A stretch of DNA of 64,000 bases from Streptomyces venezuelae (GTDB lineage Bacteria > Actinomycetota > Actinomycetes > Streptomycetales > Streptomycetaceae): NCBI RefSeq assembly GCF_008642335.1, contig NZ_CP029191.1:6634001-6698000 (forward strand), given 5' to 3'. A program made the translations under genes and the position numbers. The notes below the pieces were generated by a model. That model searched no databases. It had not been told where the DNA came from and saw nothing but the letters and a program-made list of their open reading frames with translations. The stretch's first letter is position 1; each line of letters opens with the position of its first letter. This document shows positions 31,473 to 39,809 of this stretch, in pieces.

Positions 31473-32120
31473 TCACTCCATGTGCGCCGGGCCTCCGGCG
31501 TCGAGGCGCGTCAGGTCCTCCGCCGTGTCGATGTCGTACGCCTCCGCCACATCCCCACACTCCACGAGCGTGATCTCGCCCACGTGCTCCCGCAAGTAAT
31601 CGCGTGCCCCGCGGTCGCCGACCGCACTCGCCCCGATCCCCGCCCAGTGCGCGCTCCCGAACAGGACCGGGTGACCCCGCACCCCGTCGTACGCGGCCGC
31701 GGCCAGCGTCGTCGGCGCGTCGTACGCGGCACGGACCCGCGCCGTCGCCGCCGCGCCGATCCCCGGCTGGTCGACCAGCGAGACCAGCGCGGCGGCGGCG
31801 CCCGTGCCCGCGAGCGAGGCGAGACCGGCGCGCAGCGACGAGCCCATGCCCTCCTCCCACTCCGGGTTGTCGACCAGTACACAGCCGGGGAGCGAGGCAC
31901 GCGCGCGCACGGCGTCGGCGGACGCGCCCAGGACCACGTGCACCCGAGTGCAGCCCGCCTCGCGCAGCACCCGTACGGCGTGCTCCACGAGCGGCCTGCC
32001 CTTGTGTTCGAGCAGCGCTTTCGGGCGCCCGCCGAGGCGCCGTCCGCCCCCCGCGGCGAGCAGCAGCCCGACGACCTCGCCCGCCGCGTCAACCTGCGTG
32101 TTCATCGGTTCTGTCGTCAT
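31473..32120 (-). CDS. NTP-transferase, MobA/MocA-like (molybdenum cofactor type)
   Basis: 215 residues from ATG 32120 (GTG 32135 also possible). Nucleotidyltransferase pattern: VVGLLLAAGGGRRLGGRPKALLEHKGRPLVEHAVRVL (nucleotide-binding loop and metal-site Lys), VLVDNPEWEEGMGSSLRAGLASL, ALVSLVDQPGIGAAA (LxDxP) and GVRGHPVLFGSAHW. Members such as MocA load CTP or GTP onto the molybdenum cofactor; others act on sugars. Two molybdopterin oxidoreductases are encoded in the window, but neither is adjacent. Confidence 0.88.
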   Translation of the reverse strand: MTTEPMNTQVDAAGEVVGLLLAAGGGRRLGGRPKALLEHKGRPLVEHAVRVLREAGCTRVHVVLGASADAVRARASLPGCVLVDNPEWEEGMGSSLRAGLASLAGTGAAAALVSLVDQPGIGAAATARVRAAYDAPTTLAAAAYDGVRGHPVLFGSAHWAGIGASAVGDRGARDYLREHVGEITLVECGDVAEAYDIDTAEDLTRLDAGGPAHME

Positions 32121-32256
32121 GGCTCCTGGATACACGAGATGTCCGCGACACCCGCGTGTGACGGCGTACGCGAAAGCGGCGCACCCCGTCCCGGGAACGG
32201 TTTACTGACCCGCGGCCCCCAGGTGCCCGACCAGCAACCGGGGCGGGCGAGGGATT

Positions 32257-32583
32257 GTGGTGCGGAGCGTGGAGCAGAGGCAAGGGCAAGGGCACGTGTC
32301 AGGGAGCGACGAAGACCCGCGGGTGGCGGAGCTGCGCGCCGCCGTGGCCCGGCTGCGCCGTGAGCTCGCCGCGCACCCGGCCGAGTTCACCGACCGCGGC
32401 ATCGCCGAGGACGAACTGGCGGCGCTCGCGGAGATGGCGTACGGGGGTGCGCCCGAGATCCCCAGGATGCGCAGGTCCCTCCTGCTGGTGGCCGGCGCGA
32501 TCGGCTCGGTCAGCGCGCTGGCGACGGGCCTGGCGGCGGTGCGGATGGCCGTGGAGATCTTCGGGGAACCGGACGGGCGGTAG
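32257..32583 (+). CDS. Small DUF5955-like protein with one membrane helix
   Basis: 108 residues. A predicted helical, charged N-terminal part (DEDPRVAELRAAVARLRRELAAHPAEF, DRGIAEDELAALAEMA) and one C-terminal hydrophobic segment (LLLVAGAIGSVSALATGLAAV). I recall it as DUF5955 of streptomycetes, function unknown. GAGGGA supports GTG 32257/32260; GTG 32296 is an alternative that removes the QRQGQGH leader. Confidence 0.75.
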   Translation: MVRSVEQRQGQGHVSGSDEDPRVAELRAAVARLRRELAAHPAEFTDRGIAEDELAALAEMAYGGAPEIPRMRRSLLLVAGAIGSVSALATGLAAVRMAVEIFGEPDGR

Positions 32584-32648
32584 GGCGGGGGAATCGATTC
32601 TGCGGCTGGGTCGTGCTTGCCCGCGCAGGTCCCCGCCCCCCCCTGAAA

Positions 32649-32668
32649 ACCCCGCCCCGGGGCGGGGT
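32649..32668. terminator. Perfect 20-bp GC palindrome between convergent genes
   Basis: ACCCCGCCCCGGGGCGGGGT is fully self-complementary without a loop, and lies between the DUF5955-like and MocR genes, touching the latter's stop codon. As RNA it could form a hairpin only by opening the centre, so terminator function is likely but not certain. Confidence 0.4.
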
Positions 32669-34140
32669 CAGGCCACCCAGTGGTGGTGGGGGGTGCTGGT
32701 CGCCGTGCCGGGGCGCAGGTCGGTGGACAGGGCTGTGGCCAGACGGCGTACCGCTTGTTCCGAGAGGTCCGCGGGGAGCGTGTACGGGATGCGGAGCCGG
32801 TGTTCGTGCGTTCCCGGATCCGCCCCGAACCGTGAACCGCCCTCGATCCGCACGCCCTGCGCGAGCACCGCGCGGGCCAGCGCGGACGCGATCGGACGGC
32901 CCACGTCCACCCAGAGCGAGAGCCCGCCCGGCGGCACGCGCCAGCGCCACTCCGGCACGTGGCGCGCCAGCGACGCCGCGAGCGCGTCCCGCTGCGCCCG
33001 CAGCCGCGGCAGCCGCTCGCGCAGGACGTCGTCCATGCCGCGCAGCAGGTGCAGCGCCACGAGCTGTTCGATGACGGGTGTCGACATGTCGCTCGGCACC
33101 CGCTTCATCGCCAGCTCGGTGATCAGCCGGGACCCGGCCCGCACCCACCCGATCCGCAGCCCGCCCCAGTGCGTCTTGCTCAACGATCCGACGGTGACGA
33201 CCTGTTCGCCCGCCCCGTGCGGCGCGAGCGAGGCGAACGGGGCGGGCGGCGGCACGTCCAGCGCGATGTCCGCGATGGTCTCGTCGATCAGCAGCCAGGT
33301 GCCGGTGGCGCGGGCGGTCTCCAGGATGCGCACGCGCTGCTCGCGCGGCATCAGCGCACCCGTCGGGTTCTGGAAGTCCGGTACGAGGTACGCGACTCTG
33401 GGCGCCGCCTGCCGCAGCGACGACTCGACGAGGCCGGCGTCCCACCCGTCCTCCGTCACGGGGACGGGGACGGCGCGCAGGCCCGCGCCGCGGATCGCGT
33501 CCAGTGCGTTCGGGTACGAGGGGTTCTCGACGAGGACGCGGTCGCCGGGCCGCCCGAGCAGGGCGAGGGTCAGGGACAGCGCGTGCTGGGCGCCGGTGGT
33601 GATCAGGATCTGGTCGGGGAGAGTGGGCAGGCCGCGCCGGGTGAAGCGCTCGGCGACGGCGGCCCTCAACTCCGGTATGCCGTACGGGTGGTAGCCGGGC
33701 GTCGGCGCGTGCTCGGCCAGCATCGCGCCCGCCGCGGCGAGGGCGGCGCCGAGCTCGGCCTCCGGGGCGCCCGGCGCGGCGACGGCCAGGTCCAGGACAC
33801 CGTCGCCCGCGGGGAAGGCGGCGACGCCGGCCGGCCGCTGCCCCTGCGGCAGCTCGGTCCAGGTGCCGGCGCCGCGCCGGCTCATGGCGTACCCGCCCTC
33901 GCGCAGCACGTCGTACGCCGCCGTGACCGTGGCCCGGCTGACGCCCAGCGCGGACGCCAGTTCGCGCTCGGCGGGGAGCCGGGTGCGCAGGGGGATGCGG
34001 CCGTCGAGGAGCAGCGTGCACACGCCGCTCGCCAGCGCGCGGTAGCCGGGGCGTTCGCCGACGGCGCCGGTCAGGAGCTGGGCGAGCTGACGGCTGCCGA
34101 GCCTCCTGTCCACCGTGTGGACCACGCGTGCGTCTGCCAT
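32668..34140 (-). CDS. MocR-type regulator (GntR HTH fused to aminotransferase)
   Basis: 490 residues. N-terminal GntR winged helix (~15-85; LASGVCTLLLDGRIPLRTRLPAERELASALGVSRATVTAAYDVLREGGYAMSRRGAGTW). A fold-type I aminotransferase domain (~110-480) carries YGIPELRAAVAERF, TTGAQHALSLTLALLG, LVPDFQNPTGALM and TVGSLSKTHWGGLRIGWVRAG, with the PLP lysine. MocR proteins usually sense PLP or amino compounds. It is divergent from the Usp gene at 34235, 94 bp away, a possible target. Confidence 0.94.
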   Translation of the reverse strand: MADARVVHTVDRRLGSRQLAQLLTGAVGERPGYRALASGVCTLLLDGRIPLRTRLPAERELASALGVSRATVTAAYDVLREGGYAMSRRGAGTWTELPQGQRPAGVAAFPAGDGVLDLAVAAPGAPEAELGAALAAAGAMLAEHAPTPGYHPYGIPELRAAVAERFTRRGLPTLPDQILITTGAQHALSLTLALLGRPGDRVLVENPSYPNALDAIRGAGLRAVPVPVTEDGWDAGLVESSLRQAAPRVAYLVPDFQNPTGALMPREQRVRILETARATGTWLLIDETIADIALDVPPPAPFASLAPHGAGEQVVTVGSLSKTHWGGLRIGWVRAGSRLITELAMKRVPSDMSTPVIEQLVALHLLRGMDDVLRERLPRLRAQRDALAASLARHVPEWRWRVPPGGLSLWVDVGRPIASALARAVLAQGVRIEGGSRFGADPGTHEHRLRIPYTLPADLSEQAVRRLATALSTDLRPGTATSTPHHHWVA

Positions 34141-34234
34141 GCCAACTCCCGCCGATTGGCCCTGCTCTCCAGGCCAATCAGCGTACAGACTCCGGTTCTG
34201 AGCACTTCGGTCGGCGTTTGGCCTGGGAAGGAGC

Positions 34235-34762
34235 ATGGCGATGTCTGGAGGGGAAGTGGCGGAAGCGGGGGAAGCGGTGGTGGTCGGGGTCAGCGGTTCG
34301 CTCGCGAGCCTTGCGGCGCTGCGGGTGGGGGCGGAGCAGGCACGGCGCGGGGGGCGTGTGCTGGTCGCCGTCCTGGCGTGGGAGCCGCCCGAGGGCGAGG
34401 GGTTGTACCTGCGCCACCCCGACCCGGCGTGGGCGCGGCACTGGTATGTGGAGGCGCGGGGGCGGTTGGACCGGGCCTTCGACGAGGTCTTCGGCGGGTC
34501 GCCGCGGGGCGTCGTTGTCGAGCGTCGTGTGGTCCGGGGGCGACCGGGGCGAGTTCTCTGCGACGTGGCGGCGGTGCACGCGGACGCCCTCCTGGTCATC
34601 GGTGCGCGGTCCCACCGGCACCGGGCCTCGCGGACGCACCGCTATGTCCACACGCACGCGCCGTGCGCGGTCCTCACGGCGCCGGCGTCGCGCCCCCCGA
34701 GGGGCATGCGCCGCACCCTGCGGCGGATGACCCCCGCGGACTTCGCCCTGGCCAACCACTGA
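34235..34762 (+). CDS. Universal-stress-protein family protein with degenerate ATP motif
   Basis: 175 residues. The Usp fold is recognisable: VVVGVSGSLASLAALRVGAEQARRGGRVLVAVLAW at the start, then LCDVAAVHADALLVIGARS and HAPCAVLTAP at the end. The usual G-2x-G-9x-G-S/T nucleotide loop is missing: after VIGARS comes HRHRASRTHRYVHT, rich in His and Arg. It therefore probably does not bind ATP in the usual way. It is divergent from the MocR gene and followed by a repeat-rich intergenic region. Confidence 0.85.
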   Translation: MAMSGGEVAEAGEAVVVGVSGSLASLAALRVGAEQARRGGRVLVAVLAWEPPEGEGLYLRHPDPAWARHWYVEARGRLDRAFDEVFGGSPRGVVVERRVVRGRPGRVLCDVAAVHADALLVIGARSHRHRASRTHRYVHTHAPCAVLTAPASRPPRGMRRTLRRMTPADFALANH

Positions 34763-34781
34763 AGCGACCGCATCGCCGCGG

Positions 34782-34940
34782 CACCCCGTCGCTCCGCGAC
34801 GGCCTTTCCCACCCGCCCACCCGGCACCCCGCGACCGCCGGGACCCACTCACCCCGTCGCTCCGCGACGGCTTTACCCGCCCGCCCACCCGGCGCGCCCC
34901 GCGACCGCCGGGGGTCGATTGCTCCGTCGCTTCGCGACGG
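34782..34940. repeat. Intergenic direct repeats of ~68-70 bp, each with a CCGTCGC-TCC-GCGACGG hairpin
   Basis: Two well-kept units start at 34782 and 34850. A third, degenerate unit starts near 34920 (CCGTCGC-TTC-GCGACGG). The units share the 7-bp hairpin, a run of CCCGCCCACCCGGC and GCGACCGCCGGG. They fill much of the 285-bp gap between the Usp and IclR genes. They may be palindromic intergenic repeats or stacked terminators. Confidence 0.75.
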
Positions 34941-34977
34941 CCCCCCGCCCGTTTCCCTACGGGGAGTCGGTGGTGCT

Positions 34978-35004
34978 GGGGGTTGGGTGGGTGGGTGGGT
35001 GGGG
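34978..35004 (+). other. Predicted G-quadruplex-forming run
   Basis: Six G-tracts of three to five bases (GGGGG, then four GGG and a final GGGG) separated mostly by single T residues, on the plus strand between the Usp and allR 3' ends. Loops of one or two bases predict a very stable parallel quadruplex in DNA or in plus-strand RNA. It may stop convergent transcription. Confidence 0.7.
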
Positions 35005-35010
35005 AAAGAT

Positions 35011-35027
35011 CCGCCGCGGAGCGGCGG
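35011..35027. terminator. Hairpin CCGCCGC-GGA-GCGGCGG near the allR 3' end
   Basis: A perfect 7-bp stem with a 3-nt loop lies 20 bp past the allR stop on its downstream side and next to the G-run. It could terminate allR transcription. Confidence 0.5.
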
Positions 35028-35047
35028 GACAGGGGAACCCCCAGGGC

Positions 35048-35863
35048 TCAGGAGCCAGGTGTCGCGTTGGTCAACGCAGCCGACAACTCCACCGCCACCT
35101 GCTGCAGCACCGGCACGATCTTGTCCGTGGCCGCCTCCGTCACCCGGCCCGCCGGGCCGGAGATGGAGATCGCCGCGGCCGTGGGGGAGTCGGGCACCGG
35201 CACGGCCAGGCACCGGACGCCGATCTCCTGCTCGTTGTCGTCCACCGCGTACCCCGTGCGGCGCACGTCGTCGAGGGCGGCGAGGAAGCCTTCCGGCGTG
35301 GTGATCGTCTTCTCCGTGGCCGCCGGCATCCCCGTGCGGGCGAGCAGCGCGCGGACCTCGTCCGGTGACGCGTGCGCGAGCAGCGCCTTGCCGACGCCCG
35401 TGGAGTGCGGCAGGACCCGCCGGCCGACCTCGGTGAACATGCGCATGGAGTGCTTGGACGGCACCTGTGCGACGTACACGATCTCGTCGCCGTCGAGGAG
35501 CGCCATGTTCGCCGTCTCGCCGGTCTCCTCGACGAGCCGGGCGAGGTAGGGGCGGGCCCATGTGCCGAGCAGCCGGGACGCGGATTCGCCGAGGCGGATC
35601 AGGCGCGGGCCGAGCGAGTAGCGGCGGTTGGCCTGCTGACGCACGTACCCGCAGGCGACCAGCGTGCGCATGAGGCGGTGGATGGTGGGGAGCGGAAGGC
35701 CGCTGCTGGCGGAGAGTTCGCTGAGACCGACCTCGCCCCCTGCGTCCGCCATCCGCTCGAGCAGGTCGAAGGCGCGCTCGAGGGACTGGACGCCGCCGCT
35801 CGCGGCGGGGGTCTTGGAGGCGGCGGTTTCCGCAGGGGCGTCGCTGGCGCTTGACGTCGGCAC
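35048..35863 (-). CDS. allR: IclR-family regulator of allantoin utilisation (AllR-like)
   Basis: 271 residues from GTG 35863 (AAAGGAACG upstream). The N-terminal winged HTH is SLERAFDLLERMADAGGEVGLSELSASSGLPLPTIHRLMRTLVACGYVRQ. The IclR effector domain follows (ETANMALLDGDEIVYVAQVPSKHSMRMFTEVGRRVLPHSTGVGKALLAHA; YAVDDNEQEIGVRCLAVPV). It is divergent from allantoinase, in the same arrangement as S. coelicolor allR, whose product represses allantoin genes and malate synthase and is relieved by allantoate or glyoxylate. Candidate boxes lie in the shared promoter region. Confidence 0.92.
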   Translation of the reverse strand: MPTSSASDAPAETAASKTPAASGGVQSLERAFDLLERMADAGGEVGLSELSASSGLPLPTIHRLMRTLVACGYVRQQANRRYSLGPRLIRLGESASRLLGTWARPYLARLVEETGETANMALLDGDEIVYVAQVPSKHSMRMFTEVGRRVLPHSTGVGKALLAHASPDEVRALLARTGMPAATEKTITTPEGFLAALDDVRRTGYAVDDNEQEIGVRCLAVPVPDSPTAAAISISGPAGRVTEAATDKIVPVLQQVAVELSAALTNATPGS

Positions 35864-36025
35864 GGCGCGTTCCTTTCGGTGCTGGCGGGCAAGGAAGCAG
35901 CCTACCGTTCGGTTCTTCACGAGGGTCCGTGCTCGGCATGCCGTCGTCGCCGGTCAGGGGGCCTTTGTCCGTGTCTTCGCGGGGTTGTCCCGCGCACCCC
36001 GACGCTCGCGTTGTGCGTAGCTACG

Positions 36026-36040
36026 TTCTGTTCAGCGGAA
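36026..36040. promoter_or_regulatory. Candidate AllR box 1 (TTCTGTTCAGCGGAA)
   Basis: It differs from box 3 (TTCCGTTAAGCGGAA) at two positions and lies 7 bp from box 2. It is a weaker half-symmetric copy. Confidence 0.4.
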
Positions 36041-36046
36041 TTCTAA

Positions 36047-36061
36047 TTCCACGTTGTGGAA
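36047..36061. promoter_or_regulatory. Candidate AllR box 2 (TTCCAC-GTT-GTGGAA)
   Basis: A perfect 6-bp inverted repeat with a 3-nt centre in the allR-allB intergenic region, shared almost exactly with the box upstream of aceB. The best operator candidate in the region. Confidence 0.6.
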
Positions 36062-36178
36062 ACGTCCAGTCCGAACCGGAACGTCTCCGGAACCTCGCGA
36101 CCGTGAACAAGACCGTGAACAAGCACACCCTTGACGTCGCGAGAGCAAGCGTGAAAACTCCTTCAACAGAACGTTGAA

Positions 36179-36193
36179 TTCCGTTAAGCGGAA
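36179..36193. promoter_or_regulatory. Candidate AllR box 3 (TTCCG-TTAAG-CGGAA)
   Basis: A perfect 5-bp inverted repeat 49 bp upstream of the allantoinase start, where a repressor would block the promoter or early transcript. A fourth, looser copy (TGTGTAGCGGAA) follows at about 36204. Confidence 0.55.
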
Positions 36194-36241
36194 GCAAATG
36201 GTCTGTGTAGCGGAACAGAAGAAAGCAGAAAGGGGACGCGG

Positions 36242-37648
36242 GTGTCCGAAAAGGACGTGCACGTGGACGCGACGGCCGGCGCGGGTGCGGCGGATGCGGC
36301 GGGTGCGGCGGGTGTCGACGTGCAGCTGGTGCTCCGCTCGACCCGCGTCATCACCCCGGAGGGCACCCGGGCCGCCTCGGTCGCCGTGTCCGGCGGAAAG
36401 ATCGTGGCCGTCGACGCGTACGACGCCGAAGTACCGGACGGCGCCCGCCTGGAGGACCTCGGCGACGACACCCTGCTCCCCGGCCTCGTCGACACGCACG
36501 TCCACGTGAACGACCCGGGCCGCACGGAGTGGGAGGGCTTCTGGACCGCCACCCGCGCCGCGGCCGCCGGCGGGATCACCACCCTCGTCGACATGCCCCT
36601 CAACTCCCTGCCGCCGACGACGACCGTCGACAACCTGCGCACCAAGCAGGACGTCGCCCGCACCAAGGCGCACATCGACGTCGGCTTCTGGGGCGGCGCG
36701 CTGCCCGACAACGTCCAGGACCTCAAGCCGCTGCACGACGCCGGTGTCTACGGCTTCAAGTGCTTCCTGTCGCCCTCGGGCGTGGACGAGTTCCCCGAGC
36801 TGAACCAGGACCAGCTCACCGCCTCCATGGCCGAGATCGCCGGGTTCGGCGGGCTCCTGATCGTGCACGCGGAGGACCCGCACGAGCTGGACGCCGCCCC
36901 GCACAAGAGCGGCCCCAAGTACGCGGACTACCTCCAGACCCGGCCCCGTATCTCCGAGGACACCGCGATCGAGGGGCTCATCGCCGTCGCCAAGCGGCTC
37001 GGCGCCCGCGTGCACGTCCTGCACCTGTCCTCCTCCGACGCACTGCCGCTGATCGCCGCCGCCAAGCGCGAGGGCGTACGGCTGACCGTCGAGACCTGCC
37101 CGCACTACCTCACCCTGACCGCCGAGGAAGTTCCCGACGGCGCCAGCGAGTTCAAGTGCTGCCCGCCCATCCGTGAGGCCGGCAACCAGGACCTGCTGTG
37201 GGAGGCGCTCGCGGACGGCACCATCGACTGCGTCGTCACGGACCACTCGCCCTCCACCGCGGACCTCAAGACCGACGACTTCGCCACCGCGTGGGGCGGC
37301 ATCTCCGGGCTCCAGCTGAGCCTGCCCGCCGTCTGGACCGAGGCGAGGAAGCGCGGTCACTCCCTCGAGGACGTGGTGCGCTGGATGTCCACGCGCACCG
37401 CACACCTGGTCGGACTCGACCAGAAGGGCGCCATCGAGGCCGGCCGCGACGCCGACTTCGCGGTCCTCGCGCCCGACGAGACCTTCACCGTGGACCCCGC
37501 GGAGCTGCAGCACAGGAACCGGGTCACGGCGTACGCGGGCAAGACCCTCAGCGGCGTCGTGAAGTCCACCTGGCTGCGCGGCGAACGCATCCTGCACGGC
37601 GGCGAGTTCAGCGAACCCGCAGGCCGACTTCTGGAAAGGAACAACTGA
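36242..37648 (+). CDS. allB: Allantoinase
   Basis: 468 residues. Amidohydrolase/dihydroorotase fold with the metal and substrate residues expected of All[28 protein letters not shown] (carboxylated Lys), [39 protein letters not shown] and CVVTDHSPS. It opens the hydantoin ring of allantoin to give allantoate. The N-terminus has an unusual Ala/Gly-rich stretch ([14 protein letters not shown]). GTG 36242 follows AAAGGGGAC. It is transcribed with allantoicase 5 bp downstream and divergent from allR. Confidence 0.96.
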   Translation: MSEKDVHVDATAGAGAADAAGAAGVDVQLVLRSTRVITPEGTRAASVAVSGGKIVAVDAYDAEVPDGARLEDLGDDTLLPGLVDTHVHVNDPGRTEWEGFWTATRAAAAGGITTLVDMPLNSLPPTTTVDNLRTKQDVARTKAHIDVGFWGGALPDNVQDLKPLHDAGVYGFKCFLSPSGVDEFPELNQDQLTASMAEIAGFGGLLIVHAEDPHELDAAPHKSGPKYADYLQTRPRISEDTAIEGLIAVAKRLGARVHVLHLSSSDALPLIAAAKREGVRLTVETCPHYLTLTAEEVPDGASEFKCCPPIREAGNQDLLWEALADGTIDCVVTDHSPSTADLKTDDFATAWGGISGLQLSLPAVWTEARKRGHSLEDVVRWMSTRTAHLVGLDQKGAIEAGRDADFAVLAPDETFTVDPAELQHRNRVTAYAGKTLSGVVKSTWLRGERILHGGEFSEPAGRLLERNN

Positions 37649-37653
37649 TCACC

Positions 37654-38784
37654 GTGACGGCGCAGCACATATCCCCTTTGGCTTCCTTCACCGGCGACGC
37701 CAGTCCCTACGGCGGCGGTGAGCCCTACGCCGACTACCGCACGGCCGACTTCCCCTTCACCCAGTACGCCAACCTCGCCGACCGGCAGCTCGGCGCCGGT
37801 GTGATCGCCGCCAACGACGAGTTCTTCGCGATGCGCGAGAACCTGCTGCTCGCCCACCCGGCCGTGTTCGACCCCGAACACTTCGGCCACAAGGGCAAGG
37901 TCATGGACGGCTGGGAGACCCGCCGCCGGCGCGGTGTCTCGGGCGAGCACCCGTGGCCCACCGAGGACGACCACGACTGGGCGCTCGTACGGCTCGGCGC
38001 GCCCGGCATCGTACGCGGCATCGTCATCGACACCGCCCACTTCCGCGGCAACTACCCGCAGGCCGTCTCCGTGGAGGGCACCAGCGTCGACGGTTCGCCG
38101 ACGCCCGAGGAGCTCTGCGCCGACGACGTGAAGTGGACGACCCTCGTCCCGCGCACCCCTGTCGGCGGTCACGCCGCCAACGGCTTCGCCGTCGACATCG
38201 AGCAGCGCTTCACGCACCTGCGCGTCAACCAGCACCCGGACGGCGGCATCGCCCGCCTGCGCGTGTACGGCGAGGTCGTCGCCGACCCCAAGTGGCTCGC
38301 CGCGCTCGGCACGTTCGACGTCGTGGCCCTGGAGAACGGCGGCCAGGTCGAGGACGCGTCCGACCGCTTCTACTCCCCGGCCACCAACACCATCCAGCCG
38401 GGCCGCTCCCGCAAGATGGACGACGGCTGGGAGACCCGTCGCCGCCGCGACACCGGCAACGACTGGATCCGCTACCAGCTCGTCCAGCAGTCCGAGATCC
38501 GCGCGGTCGAGATCGACACGGCCTACCTCAAGGGCAACTCGGCCGGCTGGGCCTCCCTTTCGGTGCGCGACGGCGCGTCGGGCGAGTGGGTCGAGGCGCT
38601 GCCCCGCACCCGCCTGCAGCCCGACACCAACCACCGCTTCGTCCTGGACGCCCCGGTCGTCGGCACGCACGTGCGCGTCGACATCTTCCCGGACGGCGGC
38701 ATCTCCCGCCTGCGCCTGTTCGGCACGCTGACCGAGGACGGCGCGGCCAAGCTGGCCGCCCGCCACCAGGAGCTGGGCGGCTGA
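37654..38784 (+). CDS. alc: Allantoicase
   Basis: 376 residues. Two homologous allantoicase repeats are visible: GKVMDGWETRRRRG near residue 80 and SRKMDDGWETRRRRDTGNDW near 255, each followed by an IDTA(H/Y)-(F/L)-(R/K)-GN motif and an HPDGGI/FPDGGI-(A/S)-RLR strand. It hydrolyses allantoate to ureidoglycolate and urea. GTG 37654 is the only sensible start, although AAGGA is rather far upstream (14 nt). It forms an operon with allantoinase and is followed by a strong terminator. Confidence 0.95.
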   Translation: MTAQHISPLASFTGDASPYGGGEPYADYRTADFPFTQYANLADRQLGAGVIAANDEFFAMRENLLLAHPAVFDPEHFGHKGKVMDGWETRRRRGVSGEHPWPTEDDHDWALVRLGAPGIVRGIVIDTAHFRGNYPQAVSVEGTSVDGSPTPEELCADDVKWTTLVPRTPVGGHAANGFAVDIEQRFTHLRVNQHPDGGIARLRVYGEVVADPKWLAALGTFDVVALENGGQVEDASDRFYSPATNTIQPGRSRKMDDGWETRRRRDTGNDWIRYQLVQQSEIRAVEIDTAYLKGNSAGWASLSVRDGASGEWVEALPRTRLQPDTNHRFVLDAPVVGTHVRVDIFPDGGISRLRLFGTLTEDGAAKLAARHQELGG

Positions 38785-38800
38785 TCCGCCCCCACTGAAC

Positions 38801-38838
38801 GTGGGGCGCGCCGGGTGGACAGCCCCGGCGCGCCCCAC
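38801..38838. terminator. Bidirectional terminator hairpin
   Basis: Perfect 15-bp GC-rich arms (38801-38815 and 38824-38838) with an 8-nt loop between the convergent allantoicase and SDR genes. Confidence 0.75.
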
Positions 38839-38867
38839 ACCCATGTCCTGCCCCCGGCGCGCGGGCC

Positions 38868-39629
38868 TCAGGCGGCGTGACCGCCGTCCACCGACAGCTC
38901 GGTGCCGGTGATGTACGCCGCGTCGTCCCCGGCGAGATACCCGACCAGGGACGCCACCTCGGCGGCGGAACCGAAGCGGCCCAGCGCGGTCATGGCGCTC
39001 TGGCCGTCGGCGAAGGGGCCGTTCGCCGGGTTCATGTCGGTGTCGATCGGGCCCGGCTGCACCAGGTTCGCCGTGATCCTCCGGCCGCCCAACTCCCGCG
39101 CCAGCGCCTTGTTGAGACCGATCAGCGCGGCCTTGCTGGTCGCGTACAGCGTGCCGCCGGGGCCCGGGACGCGCTGCGCGATGCAGCTGCCGATCGTGAT
39201 GATGCGCCCGCCGTCGCGGAGCCGGGCGGCCGCCGTCTGCGAGGCCAGGAAGACCCCTCGTACGTTCACGGCCATCACCCGGTCGATGTCGGCGAGCGTC
39301 AGGTCGCCGATGGGGCCGAGGACACCGATGCCCGCGTTGTTCACCAGGATGTCCAGGCCGCCGAGGTCGTCGGCGGCGCGGTCGACCGCCCCCGCCGCGT
39401 CCCCGGCGTCCGCCGCGTCCGCCCGGATGGCGAAGCCGCGCTGCCCCATGGCCCGGATCTTCGTGACCACCTCGTCGGCGGCCGCCTCGTCGTGGACGTA
39501 GGTGAGGGCCACGTCCGCGCCCTCCTGGGCGAGCCGCAGCGCGATCGCCGCGCCCATGCCGCGGCTGCCGCCGGTGACCAGGGCCGTCCTGCCGGTGAGG
39601 GGAGTCGTCGTGCCGGTGGGAGTAGACAT
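38868..39629 (-). CDS. Short-chain dehydrogenase/reductase
   Basis: 253 residues. Classical SDR: TGxxxGxG in LVTGGSRGMGAAIALRLA, NNAG in ILVNNAGIGVLG, catalytic S in IITIGSCIA, YxxxK in YATSKAALIGLNKALA, and the C-terminal GTELSVDGGHAA. It is an NAD(P)H-dependent reductase or dehydrogenase with unknown substrate. GGAAGG precedes ATG 39629. No linked pathway gene. Confidence 0.94.
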   Translation of the reverse strand: MSTPTGTTTPLTGRTALVTGGSRGMGAAIALRLAQEGADVALTYVHDEAAADEVVTKIRAMGQRGFAIRADAADAGDAAGAVDRAADDLGGLDILVNNAGIGVLGPIGDLTLADIDRVMAVNVRGVFLASQTAAARLRDGGRIITIGSCIAQRVPGPGGTLYATSKAALIGLNKALARELGGRRITANLVQPGPIDTDMNPANGPFADGQSAMTALGRFGSAAEVASLVGYLAGDDAAYITGTELSVDGGHAA

Positions 39630-39809
39630 GTCGGAACCTTCCGTTTGAAGCGCCAAGTGCTTGTGGGTTCAATGAAAGGCGTTCGCGCGGGAGTCGGCTG
39701 GCGGCAATCGGACACGTAGCTGTACGGCCGCCTCCGGTCGGTTAACTCCCGGAAAATTCCCCTCACTTGTCGTTGACACGACAACCTCTACGCGCGTCAC
39801 ACTGGTCCC

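Larger units (their letters stand above)
35864..36241. other. 378-bp regulatory region between allR and allantoinase
   Basis: No gene is supported here. The stretch 36021-36220 is clearly richer in A+T than the flanks and carries three or more TTCC/GGAA inverted repeats listed separately. The allR-proximal 100 bp show nothing I can name. AAAGGGGAC just before 36242 is the allantoinase ribosome-binding site. Confidence 0.7.

Noticed and set aside
34782..34940. A CRISPR array
   Set aside because: There are only two or three units, the intervening DNA is itself repeated and not unique, and there are no cas genes.
32959..35304. A 781-codon plus-strand frame spanning MocR, Usp and the repeat region
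   Set aside because: It is antisense to MocR and out of frame with Usp. It has low-complexity Ala/Arg/Gly content and runs through the intergenic hairpin repeats.
37357..39672. A 771-codon open frame on the minus strand
   Set aside because: It covers allantoicase in antisense and the SDR in another frame. Its composition is Gly/Arg/Val-rich shadow coding, and the real genes have clear family motifs.
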